A stretch of DNA of 40,141 bases, taken from positions 1 to 40,141 of the forward strand of contig NZ_JAQGLG010000094.1 of NCBI RefSeq assembly GCF_028292965.1, in the 5' to 3' direction. Below, in pieces: positions 31,819 through 40,141 of the stretch (within the stretch, counting starts at the first letter, position 1; every line of letters starts with the position of its first letter). The notes beneath the pieces are model-generated. The model worked only from the letters and a program-made list of their open reading frames with translations, did no database searches and was not told where the DNA came from. Source of the stretch: Sphingomonas bacterium (GTDB taxonomy: Bacteria > Pseudomonadota > Alphaproteobacteria > Sphingomonadales > Sphingomonadaceae). Made by a program: the position numbers and the translations under genes.

Positions 31819-32037
31819 CGGGCGCTGGATCGCAGGTCGTGGAAAGCGATTGGCCGCATGACAGCATCCTGCCATCGACAGGACGATTGCGCCACCGCCA
31901 GACCGTGCCAAAAAGAATTTTTCGCGGGTCTTCCGGCCATATGGACAGTGGAATCGACGCCGCATACAGTCTGTGGGCGGGGTATTCATACAGGGTTGTT
32001 TTTGGGTGGCGCACGGTGCGGCGCATGGCGGGGCTGT

Positions 32038-33030
32038 ATGCAGTTCATTGATGTGATGCGCGAGAAGATGACGGTTTTGGTGGAGTTTATCCGTGCGCGC
32101 GCGCCGTTGTTGCCGGCGATGGATCGTGCGGCGGTGCTGCTGATCGGTGTCGCCGTAGGAACCGCGATCGGCTTTGCCTTTCGCGGTGGCCCGAGCGACG
32201 CGCCGCCGCTCGCTGCGGCCCCCGCGCCGGCGGCGAAGACGCATGCCGCGCCGACTCCTGCCAACGCCGAAGCTAGCATTGCCGAGCGTTGTGCGCCGTC
32301 CAATCAATTGCAGCAGCAGTTGAAACAGACGGCGGCCGAGGGCGGCAAGGTGCGCATCGGCGTGTTCGGCGACAGTTTCGGCAAGGGCGTGTGGGCCGGA
32401 CTGGTCAATCAGCTATCGAGCAAGGCCGGTTATGAGGTGACGGACTTCGGCCAGGAAGCGATCGGCTTCACCCGCTACAAGAGCCTCAATCTCGAAAAGC
32501 ACGCTGCCGATCAACTCGGTAGCAGCAATGTCGACATCGCGGTCATCTCGTTCGGGGCCAATGACGCGCAGGGCATCATCACGCCCGAAGGCCATTACGC
32601 GCCGTTCATGGGGCCGTTGTGGCAGGAGACGCTCGGCGGTCGGGTCAAGCGCTATGTGGGCATCCTGCGTGCGCACCATGCCCTGGTTTATTGGGTCGGC
32701 CTGCCACACATGCGGGAGCCCGGGCTTGAGCGCGATGTGACCGCGATCAACGATTTCTACCATGCGCAGATGGACGAGCTCGGCGTGCCGTTCCTCGACA
32801 GCCGGCCGATCTCATCGGACGAGCACGGCCAGTTCACGCCCTATCTCAACGATCCGAAGGACGGGAAGCGCACGCTGATCCGGGTTGGCGACGGCATCCA
32901 TATGACGATCCCCGGTTATATCTGGATCACGCGCGATCTGGCCGACCGTATCCGTAGTTATGTCGGGTCGGTGCGTAACATTGCTGGTGTTGCGGCACCG
33001 GTGCTGCCTGTGAAGAAGAAGCCGGTATGA
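32038..33030 (+). CDS. SGNH-hydrolase (DUF459-type) membrane-anchored protein
   Basis: The 330-residue protein has an N-terminal cytoplasmic stretch, one membrane helix (AAVLLIGVAVGTAIGFAF), an Ala/Pro-rich linker, then a DUF459-type SGNH domain. The catalytic Ser block is GVFGDSFGKGVW, followed by VISFGANDAQ and the C-terminal DGIHMTIPGY with the catalytic Asp and His. Partners of MBOAT O-acyltransferases of this class move acyl groups onto glycans outside the membrane. The ATG at 32038 has a G-rich GGCGGGG upstream. It overlaps the next SGNH gene by 4 bases (ATGA). Confidence 0.87.
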   Translation: MQFIDVMREKMTVLVEFIRARAPLLPAMDRAAVLLIGVAVGTAIGFAFRGGPSDAPPLAAAPAPAAKTHAAPTPANAEASIAERCAPSNQLQQQLKQTAAEGGKVRIGVFGDSFGKGVWAGLVNQLSSKAGYEVTDFGQEAIGFTRYKSLNLEKHAADQLGSSNVDIAVISFGANDAQGIITPEGHYAPFMGPLWQETLGGRVKRYVGILRAHHALVYWVGLPHMREPGLERDVTAINDFYHAQMDELGVPFLDSRPISSDEHGQFTPYLNDPKDGKRTLIRVGDGIHMTIPGYIWITRDLADRIRSYVGSVRNIAGVAAPVLPVKKKPV

Positions 33031-34349
33031 AGCACGTTCCCCCGTTGATCGCGGCATTTGCCGCCTTGTTACCGATGCCGGCGCTTGCCGCACGCTGCGC
33101 CGGGCCGGTGTGCAACATGGAGCGGCTCTCGCCCGTGTTCGCCAAGCTGGCCACCGCGCGCCGGGGAGGCGGGCCGGCGGTGCATATCCTGCAGATCGGC
33201 GACAGCCATACCGCGGGCGACGCGGTGACCGGCGCGTGGCGCGACCTGCTCCAGGCGCGCTACGGCGCGGGCGGACGTGGCGTACTGGCGCCAGGCAAGC
33301 CCTATGATGGTTATATCACGCGCGGCGTGACCGCGACGATGTCGACCGGCTGGACGATCGGCGCGACCTTCGGGAAGAATGCCGCCGCGCCGCGACCGAT
33401 GCTCGGCGTGTCCGGGTTCAGCATGGTCTCCAATCGGCCCAACGCGACCATGACGTTGCGGTCGGACAGCAGCGCGACGATGTTCGATCGTTTCGTGCTG
33501 TGCGCGATCGCCGGGCCGAATGCCGGCGGCGTGACGGTGAGTTTCGATGGCGCCGAGCCGAGCCGGCTCGACTTCACCGCGCCCGATGTGCGGCCGATGT
33601 GTCGCAGCATCACCACCGACACGCCGCACGCCTCTGTCGGCATCGACGCTGAATTTCCCGGGCTGACCCTGACCTCATGGGCGACGTTTCGCGGTGGCAA
33701 TGGCGGCGTGGTGCTGTCGAATGTCGGTGTGGTCGGATCGCAGCTCCAGCACTTCGCACGCACCGACGACATGGTGATCAGCGAGGAAATGAACGCCTAT
33801 ACGCCCGACATGATCGTGCTGGCGTTCGGCACCAATGAAGGCTTCTCACCAAAGTTCGACCCGGTCGCCTATGAAACCACGCTGCGCAGCCAGATCGCGC
33901 GGTTGCAGCATCTGTCGGGCGGCGTGCCGATCCTGCTGCTCGGGGCGCCCGACGCGCTGACCCGCAACGCCGCGCTGCGTGGCAATGCGCCAGGCTTGCC
34001 GCTGGAGTGCGAGGCGGCACCCGCCTTCCTCGCGCCGCCGACCGCGCCGAGCAATGCGATGGCCCAGCCCTTGCCTGGCAACGCCAACGCCGCGCCGAAG
34101 GGGCCGCTGTTCGGACCCCCGGCGCTGGCCGATGTGCGGCGTATTCAGCGTCAGGTCGCCGGCGATATGGGTCTGGCTTACTGGGACTGGCAGGCGCGCA
34201 TGGGCGGGCCATGCACCGCGCGTGACTGGGTGCAGCGCCCGGTGCCGCTGATGCGCGGGGACTATGTTCATTTCAAGAGCGGCGGCGGGCAGGAGATCGC
34301 CCGGCTGCTGCAGGCCGATCTCGACGCCGCCATGGCGAACGCGCGCTAG
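33027..34349 (+). CDS. second SGNH/GDSL-type hydrolase or acyltransferase, exported
   Basis: The 440-residue protein has a signal peptide (LIAAFAALLPMPALAA) and is probably periplasmic. The SGNH blocks are ILQIGDSHTAGDAV (catalytic Ser in GDSH), the Gly block GRGVLAPG, and the FGTNEGF Asn block. GDYVHFKSGGGQEIARL supplies the Asp-x-x-His pair. An inserted region around 110-250 separates the Ser and Asn blocks. It is co-transcribed with the DUF459 gene and precedes the MBOAT gene by 20 bases, which suggests it accepts or transfers acyl groups in the same pathway. Confidence 0.86.
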   Translation: MKHVPPLIAAFAALLPMPALAARCAGPVCNMERLSPVFAKLATARRGGGPAVHILQIGDSHTAGDAVTGAWRDLLQARYGAGGRGVLAPGKPYDGYITRGVTATMSTGWTIGATFGKNAAAPRPMLGVSGFSMVSNRPNATMTLRSDSSATMFDRFVLCAIAGPNAGGVTVSFDGAEPSRLDFTAPDVRPMCRSITTDTPHASVGIDAEFPGLTLTSWATFRGGNGGVVLSNVGVVGSQLQHFARTDDMVISEEMNAYTPDMIVLAFGTNEGFSPKFDPVAYETTLRSQIARLQHLSGGVPILLLGAPDALTRNAALRGNAPGLPLECEAAPAFLAPPTAPSNAMAQPLPGNANAAPKGPLFGPPALADVRRIQRQVAGDMGLAYWDWQARMGGPCTARDWVQRPVPLMRGDYVHFKSGGGQEIARLLQADLDAAMANAR

Positions 34350-34369
34350 CTTAGGGGGAGGGGCGAGCG

Positions 34370-35782
34370 ATGCTGTTCCCGACACTGACCTTCGGGTTGT
34401 TCTTCCTCGTCGCCTTTGTGGTGGTGTGGTCGGCGCCGTCGAATGAGTGGCGCAAAATCCTGCTGCTGGTGGCGAGCTGGTATTTCTACGGCGCGTGGGA
34501 CTGGCGCTTCGTGCCGCTGCTGATCTTCTCGGCGCTGGGCAATTGGGCGATCGCGCGCGGGCTGGAACATCCGCGCTTTGCCGGGCACCGCAAGACGCTG
34601 CTGCTGAGCGGCGTGGCGCTCAACCTGCTGGTGCTCGGCTTCTTCAAATATTGCGACTTCTTCATCGAGCAACTCGCCGGCACGTTGACCATGCTCGGTT
34701 TCGCACGCGATATCCCGGTGTTGCAGATCATCCTGCCGATCGGCATCTCCTTCTTCACCTTCCAGGGCATCAGCTACGTCATCGATGTCTATCGCGAGCG
34801 TGTGCCGGCGGCGCGACTGATCGATATCCTGCTGCTGATGTCGTTCTTCCCGCACTTGGTCGCGGGGCCTATCGTGCGTGCCGCCGATCTGGTGCCGCAG
34901 TTCCAGCAGAAGCCGAAGCTCGACCGTTCGATGGTGTCGATGGCGTTGCTGCTGATCGTCTGGGGGCTGTTCAAGAAGGCGGTGATCGCCTCGGAACTGG
35001 CGGTCGACTTTGTCGACCCGGTGTTCGCCGATCCGACCGCGCATTCGGCCTGGGACCTGATCTTCGCCGCTTATGGCTATGCGGTGCAGATCTATTGCGA
35101 CTTCTCGGCCTATTCCGACATGGCGATCGGCCTCGCCGCGCTGTTCGGTTATCGCTTCCCGCGCAATTTCAACCAGCCTTATCGTGCGCTGTCGCTGCAG
35201 GATTTCTGGCGCCGCTGGCATATGAGCCTGTCGCAATGGCTGCGTGACTATCTCTATATCGAGGCGCTCGGCGGCAGTCGCGGCGGTGAGGCGAAGACGT
35301 ATCGCAATCTGATGGCGACGATGCTGCTCGGCGGACTGTGGCACGGCGCCAACTGGACCTTCGTCATCTGGGGCGGGATCCATGGCGGGGTGCTGGCGAT
35401 CGAGCGTTACTGGACCGCGCACGCGCCCAAGGAGCGCCGGAAGCTGCCCGACTGGGCGAAGCTGCTGATCACCTTCCATGTCGTGCTGCTCGCCTGGGTC
35501 TTCTTCCGCGCGCCGAGCTTCAGCGATGCGATGACCTATCTCGGCGGGATCGTGATGCCGTGGCGCGGACCATCGGCCTTCACCGCGACGCCGCTGATCC
35601 TGCTGCTGATCGCGTGCGGCCTGGCGATCCATGCCGCGCCGCAGCGCTGGATCGGCGACGTGGCGGTCCGTCTCCGCACCATGTCGGCATGGAGCTTTGC
35701 CGCCGCGCTGATCGTTGTCATGCTGGTGATCGACGCGATGCGTTTCGAAGGGGTCGCGCCCTTCATCTATTATCGCTTCTGA
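34370..35782 (+). CDS. MBOAT family O-acyltransferase (AlgI-like)
   Basis: This is a polytopic inner-membrane protein of 470 residues. It has the AlgI/PatA-type signature: ILPIGISFFTFQGISYVIDV, LMSFFPHLVAGPIVRAADLV, YAVQIYCDFSAYSDMAIGLA, FPRNFNQPYRALSLQDFWRR. The active-site His is H325 in GGLWHGANWTFVIWGGIHG. Such proteins carry acyl groups from the cytoplasm across the membrane for glycan acetylation. GGGGAGGGG precedes the ATG. It sits between two SGNH genes and a small membrane protein gene, a classic arrangement for envelope polysaccharide or peptidoglycan O-acylation. Confidence 0.95.
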   Translation: MLFPTLTFGLFFLVAFVVVWSAPSNEWRKILLLVASWYFYGAWDWRFVPLLIFSALGNWAIARGLEHPRFAGHRKTLLLSGVALNLLVLGFFKYCDFFIEQLAGTLTMLGFARDIPVLQIILPIGISFFTFQGISYVIDVYRERVPAARLIDILLLMSFFPHLVAGPIVRAADLVPQFQQKPKLDRSMVSMALLLIVWGLFKKAVIASELAVDFVDPVFADPTAHSAWDLIFAAYGYAVQIYCDFSAYSDMAIGLAALFGYRFPRNFNQPYRALSLQDFWRRWHMSLSQWLRDYLYIEALGGSRGGEAKTYRNLMATMLLGGLWHGANWTFVIWGGIHGGVLAIERYWTAHAPKERRKLPDWAKLLITFHVVLLAWVFFRAPSFSDAMTYLGGIVMPWRGPSAFTATPLILLLIACGLAIHAAPQRWIGDVAVRLRTMSAWSFAAALIVVMLVIDAMRFEGVAPFIYYRF

Positions 35783-35794
35783 GGGGGCCGTTCG

Positions 35795-36115
35795 ATGCTG
35801 CACGATTTCCCCGTCGACCTGCCCGAAGCGCCGCCACCGGACGCCCATAGCCTGGGCTGGACGGCGTCGATCATCACCATCACGGCGCTGGGGCTGTTGC
35901 TGACCAACGCCATCTCAATATCGGAATGGGGCGCGGAGATGACGCCGAGCGCCGGCGTGGTGCGTTTCGTCAATATCGCCGACCGCTGGCACGCCTTTAC
36001 GGAGCGCACCGGGCTGGGTGCGCCCCGCAAGGGTGTTCATGCCGTCTGGAAGAAGCTCGAAGCGGTGCGCTTCCCGGGCCAGGAGCCCGCAACCGAAGCC
36101 AAACCTGCGGGCTGA
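35795..36115 (+). CDS. small membrane protein of the acylation cassette
   Basis: I do not recognise a family for this 106-residue protein. It has one hydrophobic helix (SIITITALGLLLTNAIS) about 26 residues in, a short acidic N-terminus and a Pro- and Lys-rich C-terminus. GAGGGGG precedes the ATG, 12 bases after the MBOAT stop, so it belongs to the operon. It could help assembly of the MBOAT-SGNH complex. The stop is one base from the end of the convergent SleB-like gene. Confidence 0.7.
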   Translation: MLHDFPVDLPEAPPPDAHSLGWTASIITITALGLLLTNAISISEWGAEMTPSAGVVRFVNIADRWHAFTERTGLGAPRKGVHAVWKKLEAVRFPGQEPATEAKPAG

Positions 36116-36116
36116 C

Positions 36117-36752
36117 TTAGCGGTAGAAGATATGGTCGCCGAGCACCGCGACGCGCTGGCGTCCGCGGAAGAAGCGCGGCGGGGCCTGGTAAGCGGCGTG
36201 GTAGAACAGCGCGCCGGGCACGACGGCCGGGCTGACATTCTGCACCGCGTCGCGCGACACCGCGACGGCGCGCGTCCACGCACCGCTGCTGCGGTCGGGA
36301 TGATAGCTGTCGGTGTTGAAGAACTGGCCGGGCTGGTTGACCACTGCGCAGGCCGTATGGCCGAAACGGCTGCCTACCCGGGTACGGTTGATGATCAGCT
36401 GTGCGACGGCGAGCTGACCCTTTTCCGACTGGTTGGCGGCCTCATGACGCACGACCTTGGCGATGCAGTCGATCGCGGCAGCGAGTTCGGCGGGTGCCAC
36501 TGCCGGACGCAGATCGAGATCGGCGGCCTGTGGCACGCTGGCGACGCTGTCCTCGGACGGGGCGGGAAGGGTGGTGGTCTCAACGGCGGGTGCCGTGATG
36601 ATCTGGGGCGCGGTCTGAATCGACGGCGTGCCCGGCAGGGTGCGAGCGATCACCGGAGCGATCAACTGCTGGGCCGGAGCAGATGCAGCGAGCGTGGGAA
36701 TCGCGGCTGCGGTAGCAACGAGCGTAATCAAAAAACGACGAGCGGGAAGCAC
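36117..36752 (-). CDS. SleB-like cell wall hydrolase, exported
   Basis: The 211-residue protein has a signal peptide (RFLITLVATAAAIPTLAASA), a Pro/Thr-rich linker, and a C-terminal hydrolase domain of the SleB/CwlJ type. Visible marks are ELAAAIDCIAKVVRHEAANQ with a candidate catalytic Glu, KGQLAVAQLIINRTRVGSRF, VVNQPGQFF, and PGALFYHAAYQAPP near the end. It would cut peptidoglycan in the periplasm. The start is GTG with GAGG 6 bases upstream. It faces the acylation cassette, and modified glycan could affect such hydrolases, a speculative link. Confidence 0.85.
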   Translation of the reverse strand: MLPARRFLITLVATAAAIPTLAASAPAQQLIAPVIARTLPGTPSIQTAPQIITAPAVETTTLPAPSEDSVASVPQAADLDLRPAVAPAELAAAIDCIAKVVRHEAANQSEKGQLAVAQLIINRTRVGSRFGHTACAVVNQPGQFFNTDSYHPDRSSGAWTRAVAVSRDAVQNVSPAVVPGALFYHAAYQAPPRFFRGRQRVAVLGDHIFYR

Positions 36753-37073
36753 TTATAACCTCGACATGTGCGCAGAGGCTCGTCGTCGCGCTATATCACC
36801 GGTGCGCTTGGATCTGCCCCACGTCTTGCCTTCGGAACCTGTTATTATTTCGGTTCTGTCCCAATGGCCGGGATGAGTGGTGGGCTATCGTGGCGACGGT
36901 TAACAAACGCAAAGCGTGCGCGGTGAACCGTTACGGCCCCGGGATGAATGGAGGATATATTTGCGTTTCGACCAGCGGTAGGTGAAAGCCCTGGAGGAAA
37001 ACGCTAGATGTTGTGTCTATCTCGCGTGGGAACCCATAGAGCCGATTCTCTGACGTCACCGCAACGTTCAGCG
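36753..37073. other. 321-base intergenic region
   Basis: This gap between the alkC-like gene and the sleB-like gene (both minus) is AT-richer than its surroundings. I see no gene or strong hairpin. It should hold the promoter of the SleB-like gene, but no confident -35/-10 pair stands out. Confidence 0.5.
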
Positions 37074-38183
37074 CTAGCTTGCGGCACGGTGCAGGTCGAA
37101 CATCCCTTGGGCCACCACGCGTCCGTTCACCATCAGATCGATCTTGTGCAGGCCCGGGTGATGCGTTCGGGTGGTGAAATCGCGGATTGGCTGGCGATGG
37201 GTGAGCGACATATCCTCGCCCCCTTTCAGGTCGATCGTCCTCAGCTTGAATACCTTGGCGGCGGTAGCGCCGGATTTCTTCACATAGTGAACCGCGTAAT
37301 CGATCACCAAACGCTGGTCCTGCTTGGCGGTGGAACGCAATATGATCGATAGCGTGATGTTGTCGCCCAGTGGGATCGATCGCGGTGAAACGGTGAAATC
37401 GACGACACGAATTTCCGGCGCGTCTCCCGCGCCGAGAATGGCGAGGGCGCGTTGATCGCCGCGTTTGATCAGCGTGCGCAGCGCATGGCGCGCGATCCAG
37501 GTCGTGGCGACATTGTCGCGCGGCCAGGCCTCGATCCGCGCGAGCATCCACTCGGGATTGTCCTTCGCGACGTCGTTGAGATGATTCGCCACCGATTTGC
37601 GCACGTAGCGGCTCGGATCCGTCTTCAGCGTATCGATGATACCTTGAGTCAAAGAGGGATCGGCGATCACCGCGGCGAGCTTGAACGACCAGGGCAGGCG
37701 CGGGCGACTGCCTTCGCTGGCAAGGCGCCGTACGTGCTCATTCTCGTCGCGCGCCCAACGCTCCATCGCGGCCAGGCCGCGGTTCAGATCGCATCGCAGG
37801 AAATGCCGCACGGCGAATTCGGACGAGCCGAAGACGGTGAAGAATTTGAGCGCTTCCATCGAGATGTCGAAATCATGCTGCCCGTAGAGGGCGACATAAT
37901 CGGGCAACACCATGGTGACGAACCCGCTGTTGAGACGCGGCGCGAGGCGGCGAAGTATTTCCAGCGCGGTGCGATAGTCGTCGGGCAGGGTCGCGTGCAG
38001 CGCCTCGGTGACGCGGCGCAATCGCGCCATCAGCGACAGGTCGTCGAGCCCGTCCGAGCATAAGGCGATGAACTGCGCGGTGTCGAAGGTGGGAAAGACC
38101 GCGCGTGTTTCCGCGGCGATGTGACCTATACGATCGGCGTTGAAGATTTCCTTCCGCGCCGAGGCCGGGGTGGGATCAGTCAC
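37074..38183 (-). CDS. DNA alkylation repair protein, AlkC/AlkD-like HEAT-repeat family
   Basis: Enzymes of this family remove alkylated purines such as 3-methyladenine from DNA. The 369-residue protein has HEAT-like helices (FIALCSDGLDDLSLMARLRR, FLRCDLNRGLAAMERWARDE). The family stretch NEHVRRLASEGSRPRLPWSF follows, then SRYVRKSVANHLNDVAKDNP and WIARHALRTLIKRGDQRALA. The C-terminal 100 residues are beta-rich (VVDFTVSPRSIPLGDNITLS) and resemble the Ig-like domain reported for AlkC-alpha members. The start is GTG at 38183. It lies just after the tRNA-Leu on the same strand. Confidence 0.85.
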   Translation of the reverse strand: MTDPTPASARKEIFNADRIGHIAAETRAVFPTFDTAQFIALCSDGLDDLSLMARLRRVTEALHATLPDDYRTALEILRRLAPRLNSGFVTMVLPDYVALYGQHDFDISMEALKFFTVFGSSEFAVRHFLRCDLNRGLAAMERWARDENEHVRRLASEGSRPRLPWSFKLAAVIADPSLTQGIIDTLKTDPSRYVRKSVANHLNDVAKDNPEWMLARIEAWPRDNVATTWIARHALRTLIKRGDQRALAILGAGDAPEIRVVDFTVSPRSIPLGDNITLSIILRSTAKQDQRLVIDYAVHYVKKSGATAAKVFKLRTIDLKGGEDMSLTHRQPIRDFTTRTHHPGLHKIDLMVNGRVVAQGMFDLHRAAS

Positions 38184-38212
38184 GAGATCCGCCGGCTTCC
38201 GAATGAGATGGA

Positions 38213-38298
38213 TGGTGCGGACGGCGGGACTCGAACCCGCACACCCAAAGGGCGAGGGATTTTAAGTCCCGTGCGTCTACCAATTTCGCCACGTCCGC
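38213..38298 (-). tRNA. tRNA-Leu, anticodon TAA
   Basis: On the minus strand the sequence folds as a class II tRNA: acceptor GCGGACG with CGTCCGC, D-loop around GAAATTGGTAGACGC, anticodon loop CTTAAAA giving TAA, a long variable arm (CTCGCCCTTTGGGTG), and T-loop GGGTTCGAGTCCC. Discriminator A is followed by an encoded CCA (38215-38213). The long variable arm and TAA anticodon fit leucine. Confidence 0.95.
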
Positions 38299-38351
38299 AT
38301 GCACGCGCCGTGGAAGCGCATAGGCGCCCGGGCGTCAAGCGGTACGGCGGG

Positions 38352-38630
38352 TCACACGTTCAGGCGAACGCGCATTTCCTTGCCGGGCTTGAAATAGGGC
38401 ACGCGCTTGGCGTCGACTTCGACCACTTCGCCAGTCCGCGGGTTGCGGCCAGTGCGTGAATCGCGCGCGCGGGTGGAGAAGGCGCCGAAGCCGCGCAACT
38501 CGACCCGTCCGCCACTCGACAGACGACGTGCGATCTCGTCGAAAAAGGTGGTGATGATCGCCTCGACATCGCGCAGCGCGAGGTCGGGATTTTCATCGGC
38601 GATCTGCTGAACGAGCTCTGATCGGATCAT
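38352..38630 (-). CDS. ihfB: integration host factor, beta subunit
   Basis: IHF is a DNA-bending heterodimer. The 92-residue protein reads [20 protein letters not shown] and ends in the HU/IHF arm [50 protein letters not shown]. The Pro at the arm tip and the conserved RNPRTG and FKPGKE segments identify IHF/HU. It is called beta because it follows rpsA, the common proteobacterial order. The ATG at 38630 gives the standard N-terminus; in-frame ATGs upstream add non-family residues. Confidence 0.93.
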   Translation of the reverse strand: MIRSELVQQIADENPDLALRDVEAIITTFFDEIARRLSSGGRVELRGFGAFSTRARDSRTGRNPRTGEVVEVDAKRVPYFKPGKEMRVRLNV

Positions 38631-38812
38631 TCTGTCATCGACTCCACTCATGGCCCCAGTCTGCCGTGACGCTGGCTGGATGTCCACCCGCACGATCGAG
38701 CACCCGCTCCCCCGAGAAAGGCCCGCTGCGGACCTATTCTTACAACATGCGTCGAGCCGGCGATAGGACCGAAACGACGCAAATTAGCAAAAAGAGCCTC
38801 ATTTCGGGTACT

Positions 38813-38847
38813 AAATCCGGGTGACGGCGCTGCCATCACCCGGATTT
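38813..38847 (-). terminator. hairpin after rpsA
   Basis: AAATCCGGGTGAC pairs with its near complement at 38837-38847 (CACCCGGATTT) around a short GC-rich loop, 5 bases after the rpsA stop on the minus strand. The stem ends in TTT, so it is a plausible intrinsic terminator, though the T-run is short. The A-rich part of the other arm also lets it act toward the plus strand. Confidence 0.7.
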
Positions 38848-38852
38848 CAGAC

Positions 38853-40141
38853 TTACTTCTTGGTTTCGCGAGCCTTGAGCGCCTCGCCGAGGATGTCGCC
38901 GAGCGACGCACCCGAATCGGACGAACCGTACTGCGCGACGGCCTGCTTCTCTTCGGAGATCTGCATCGCCTTGATCGAGAAGGTCGGCTTCTTCGAACGA
39001 TCGAAGCCGGTGACCATCGCGTCGAACTTCTGGCCGACCTGGAAACGCTCCGGACGCTGCTCGTCGCGGTCGCGGCCGAGATCAGTGCGCTTGATGAAGC
39101 CGGTCGCGCCGTCGTCGCCAACCTGCACTTCGAGACCCGCGTCGCGAACCTCGAGGACAGTTACGGTAACCACGGCATTCTTGTTGAGGCCAGTTGCGCC
39201 ACCAGCGCCAGCGGCAGCGCCACCAGCTGCGACGGCGGCCGACGGGCCACCACGCTCGAGCTGCTTCATGCCGAGCGAGATGCGCTCCTTCTCGGCATCG
39301 ATGTCGAGCACCACGGCCTTAACCGTCTCGCCCTTGCGATGCAGGTTGAGCGCGTCCTCGCCCGAAATGCCCCAGGCGATGTCGGACATGTGGACCATGC
39401 CGTCGACATCGTTGTCGAGGCCGATGAACAGGCCGAACTCGGTGGCGTTCTTGACTTCGCCCTCGACGGTCGAACCGACCGGGTGCGCCTCGGCAAAGGC
39501 TTCCCACGGATTGGCATGCGCCTGTTTGAGGCCGAGCGAGATGCGGCGCTTGTCGGGATCGACCTCGAGCACGACGACATCGACTTCCTGGCTCGTCGAG
39601 ACGATCTTGCCCGGATGGACGTTCTTCTTGGTCCAGCTCATCTCGGAGACGTGCACCAGGCCCTCGATGCCGGCTTCCAGCTCGACGAACGCACCATATT
39701 CGGTGATGTTCGTGACGCGGCCAGTCAGCTTCGCACCGACCGGGTATTTGGCGGCGGCGCCTTCCCACGGATCGCTCTCGAGCTGCTTCATGCCGAGCGA
39801 GATGCGCTGCGTGTCCTTGTTGATGCGGATGATCTGGACACGGACGGTGTCACCGATGTTCAGAACCTCGCTCGGGTGACCGACGCGCTTGTAGCTGAGG
39901 TCGGTGACGTGCAGCAGGCCGTCGATGCCGCCGAGGTCGACGAACGCACCGTAATCGGTGATGTTCTTGACCACGCCGTCGATGATCTGACCCTCGGCCA
40001 GGCTCTGGATCAGGCCCGAACGCTGCTCGGCGCGAGTCTCTTCGAGCACCGCGCGACGCGACACGACGATGTTGCCGCGCTTGCGGTCCATCTTGAGGAT
40101 CTGGAAGGGTTGCGGGATGTCCATGAGCGGCTGAACGTCGC
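38853..40141 (-). CDS. rpsA: 30S ribosomal protein S1, 3' part (5' end outside the window)
   Basis: Ribosomal protein S1 helps mRNA binding to the 30S subunit. The visible part covers the end of the second repeat (VVSRRAVLEETRAEQRS), repeat 3 (GVVKNITDYGAFVDLGGIDG), repeat 4 (GRVTNITEYGAFVELEAGIE), repeat 5 (GEVKNATEFGLFIGLDNDVD) and a divergent repeat 6 (VTVLEVRDAGLEVQVGDDGA). A Gly/Ala-rich linker separates repeats 5 and 6, and the tail ends LGDILGEALKARETKK. The open frame continues through 40141, so the true start lies beyond the window. ihfB follows it. Confidence 0.97.
   Translation of the reverse strand, partial: DVQPLMDIPQPFQILKMDRKRGNIVVSRRAVLEETRAEQRSGLIQSLAEGQIIDGVVKNITDYGAFVDLGGIDGLLHVTDLSYKRVGHPSEVLNIGDTVRVQIIRINKDTQRISLGMKQLESDPWEGAAAKYPVGAKLTGRVTNITEYGAFVELEAGIEGLVHVSEMSWTKKNVHPGKIVSTSQEVDVVVLEVDPDKRRISLGLKQAHANPWEAFAEAHPVGSTVEGEVKNATEFGLFIGLDNDVDGMVHMSDIAWGISGEDALNLHRKGETVKAVVLDIDAEKERISLGMKQLERGGPSAAVAAGGAAAGAGGATGLNKNAVVTVTVLEVRDAGLEVQVGDDGATGFIKRTDLGRDRDEQRPERFQVGQKFDAMVTGFDRSKKPTFSIKAMQISEEKQAVAQYGSSDSGASLGDILGEALKARETKK

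Noticed and set aside
31819-32037. Extended N-termini for the binding lipoprotein or the DUF459 protein
   Set aside because: Longer in-frame starts exist on both sides, but they remove the lipobox signal position or add non-family residues, and they would leave no promoter space between divergent genes.

Overview
The window looks like chromosomal DNA of a sphingomonad-type alphaproteobacterium (Sphingomonas or a close relative). The evidence is high GC, dense short-gap operons with many 4-base ATGA/GTGA overlaps, and the gene order rpsA then ihfB. The proteins resemble sphingomonad families (DUF2855, DUF4112, DUF885, bacterial GH47), and long inverted repeats sit between genes. Genus assignment is inference from these traits; no rRNA is present.

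Layout. 1-2024 (minus): a sugar-nucleotide-type epimerase, a DDAH-like hydrolase and the first codons of a gene that leaves the window. 2254-4815: an accessory pocket with a GIY-YIG-like protein, a DEDDh exonuclease-BRCT protein bracketed by inverted repeats, and a RelB/ParE-type toxin-antitoxin pair. 4971-13627 (minus): a secreted unknown, an alpha/beta hydrolase-GST pair, scoA and scoB of succinyl-CoA:3-ketoacid CoA-transferase split by a HAD lipoprotein phosphatase gene, a DUF2855 protein, and a VIT1-like transporter with an SMP-30 protein. 14188-14937: a secreted NTF2-like protein.

15155-18553 is a second accessory island and the most interesting part. It has an sce7726-family protein with PD-(D/E)xK-like residues. 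Facing it are three tightly packed genes: a DUF6932-like nucleotidyltransferase, an XRE-HTH/ImmA-IrrE metalloprotease fusion, and a Beta-family protein broken by a -1 frame change exactly at a C CCT TTC heptamer. A perfect ACACAAC-N6-GTTGTGT palindrome abuts the first start codon. Together they resemble an autoregulated toxin-antitoxin or defence cassette; that role is inference.

18883-20894: a BlaI/BlaR1-like sensor pair behind paired operators. 21294-25253: metallo-hydrolase, DUF4230, nadA and a GH47 mannosidase. 25233-27832 (minus): lgt and a DUF885 peptidase-like gene. 27970-29687: nadC and an RNase T2. 29934-31818 (minus): an oligopeptide-type binding lipoprotein and DUF4112. 32038-36115: two SGNH proteins, an MBOAT acyltransferase and a small membrane protein, a likely envelope-glycan O-acylation cassette. 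36117-40141 (minus): a SleB-like hydrolase, an AlkC/AlkD-like DNA glycosylase, tRNA-Leu(TAA), ihfB and the 3' part of rpsA.

Several intergenic spaces hold long inverted repeats in which each arm is itself a hairpin (148-240, 7781-7982, 8687-8795, 11865-11968, 20954-21051, 29743-29848). They look like REPIN-like doublets of several families, and some show compensatory stem changes. All calls rest on reading the sequence and on remembered family knowledge; no database search was run.
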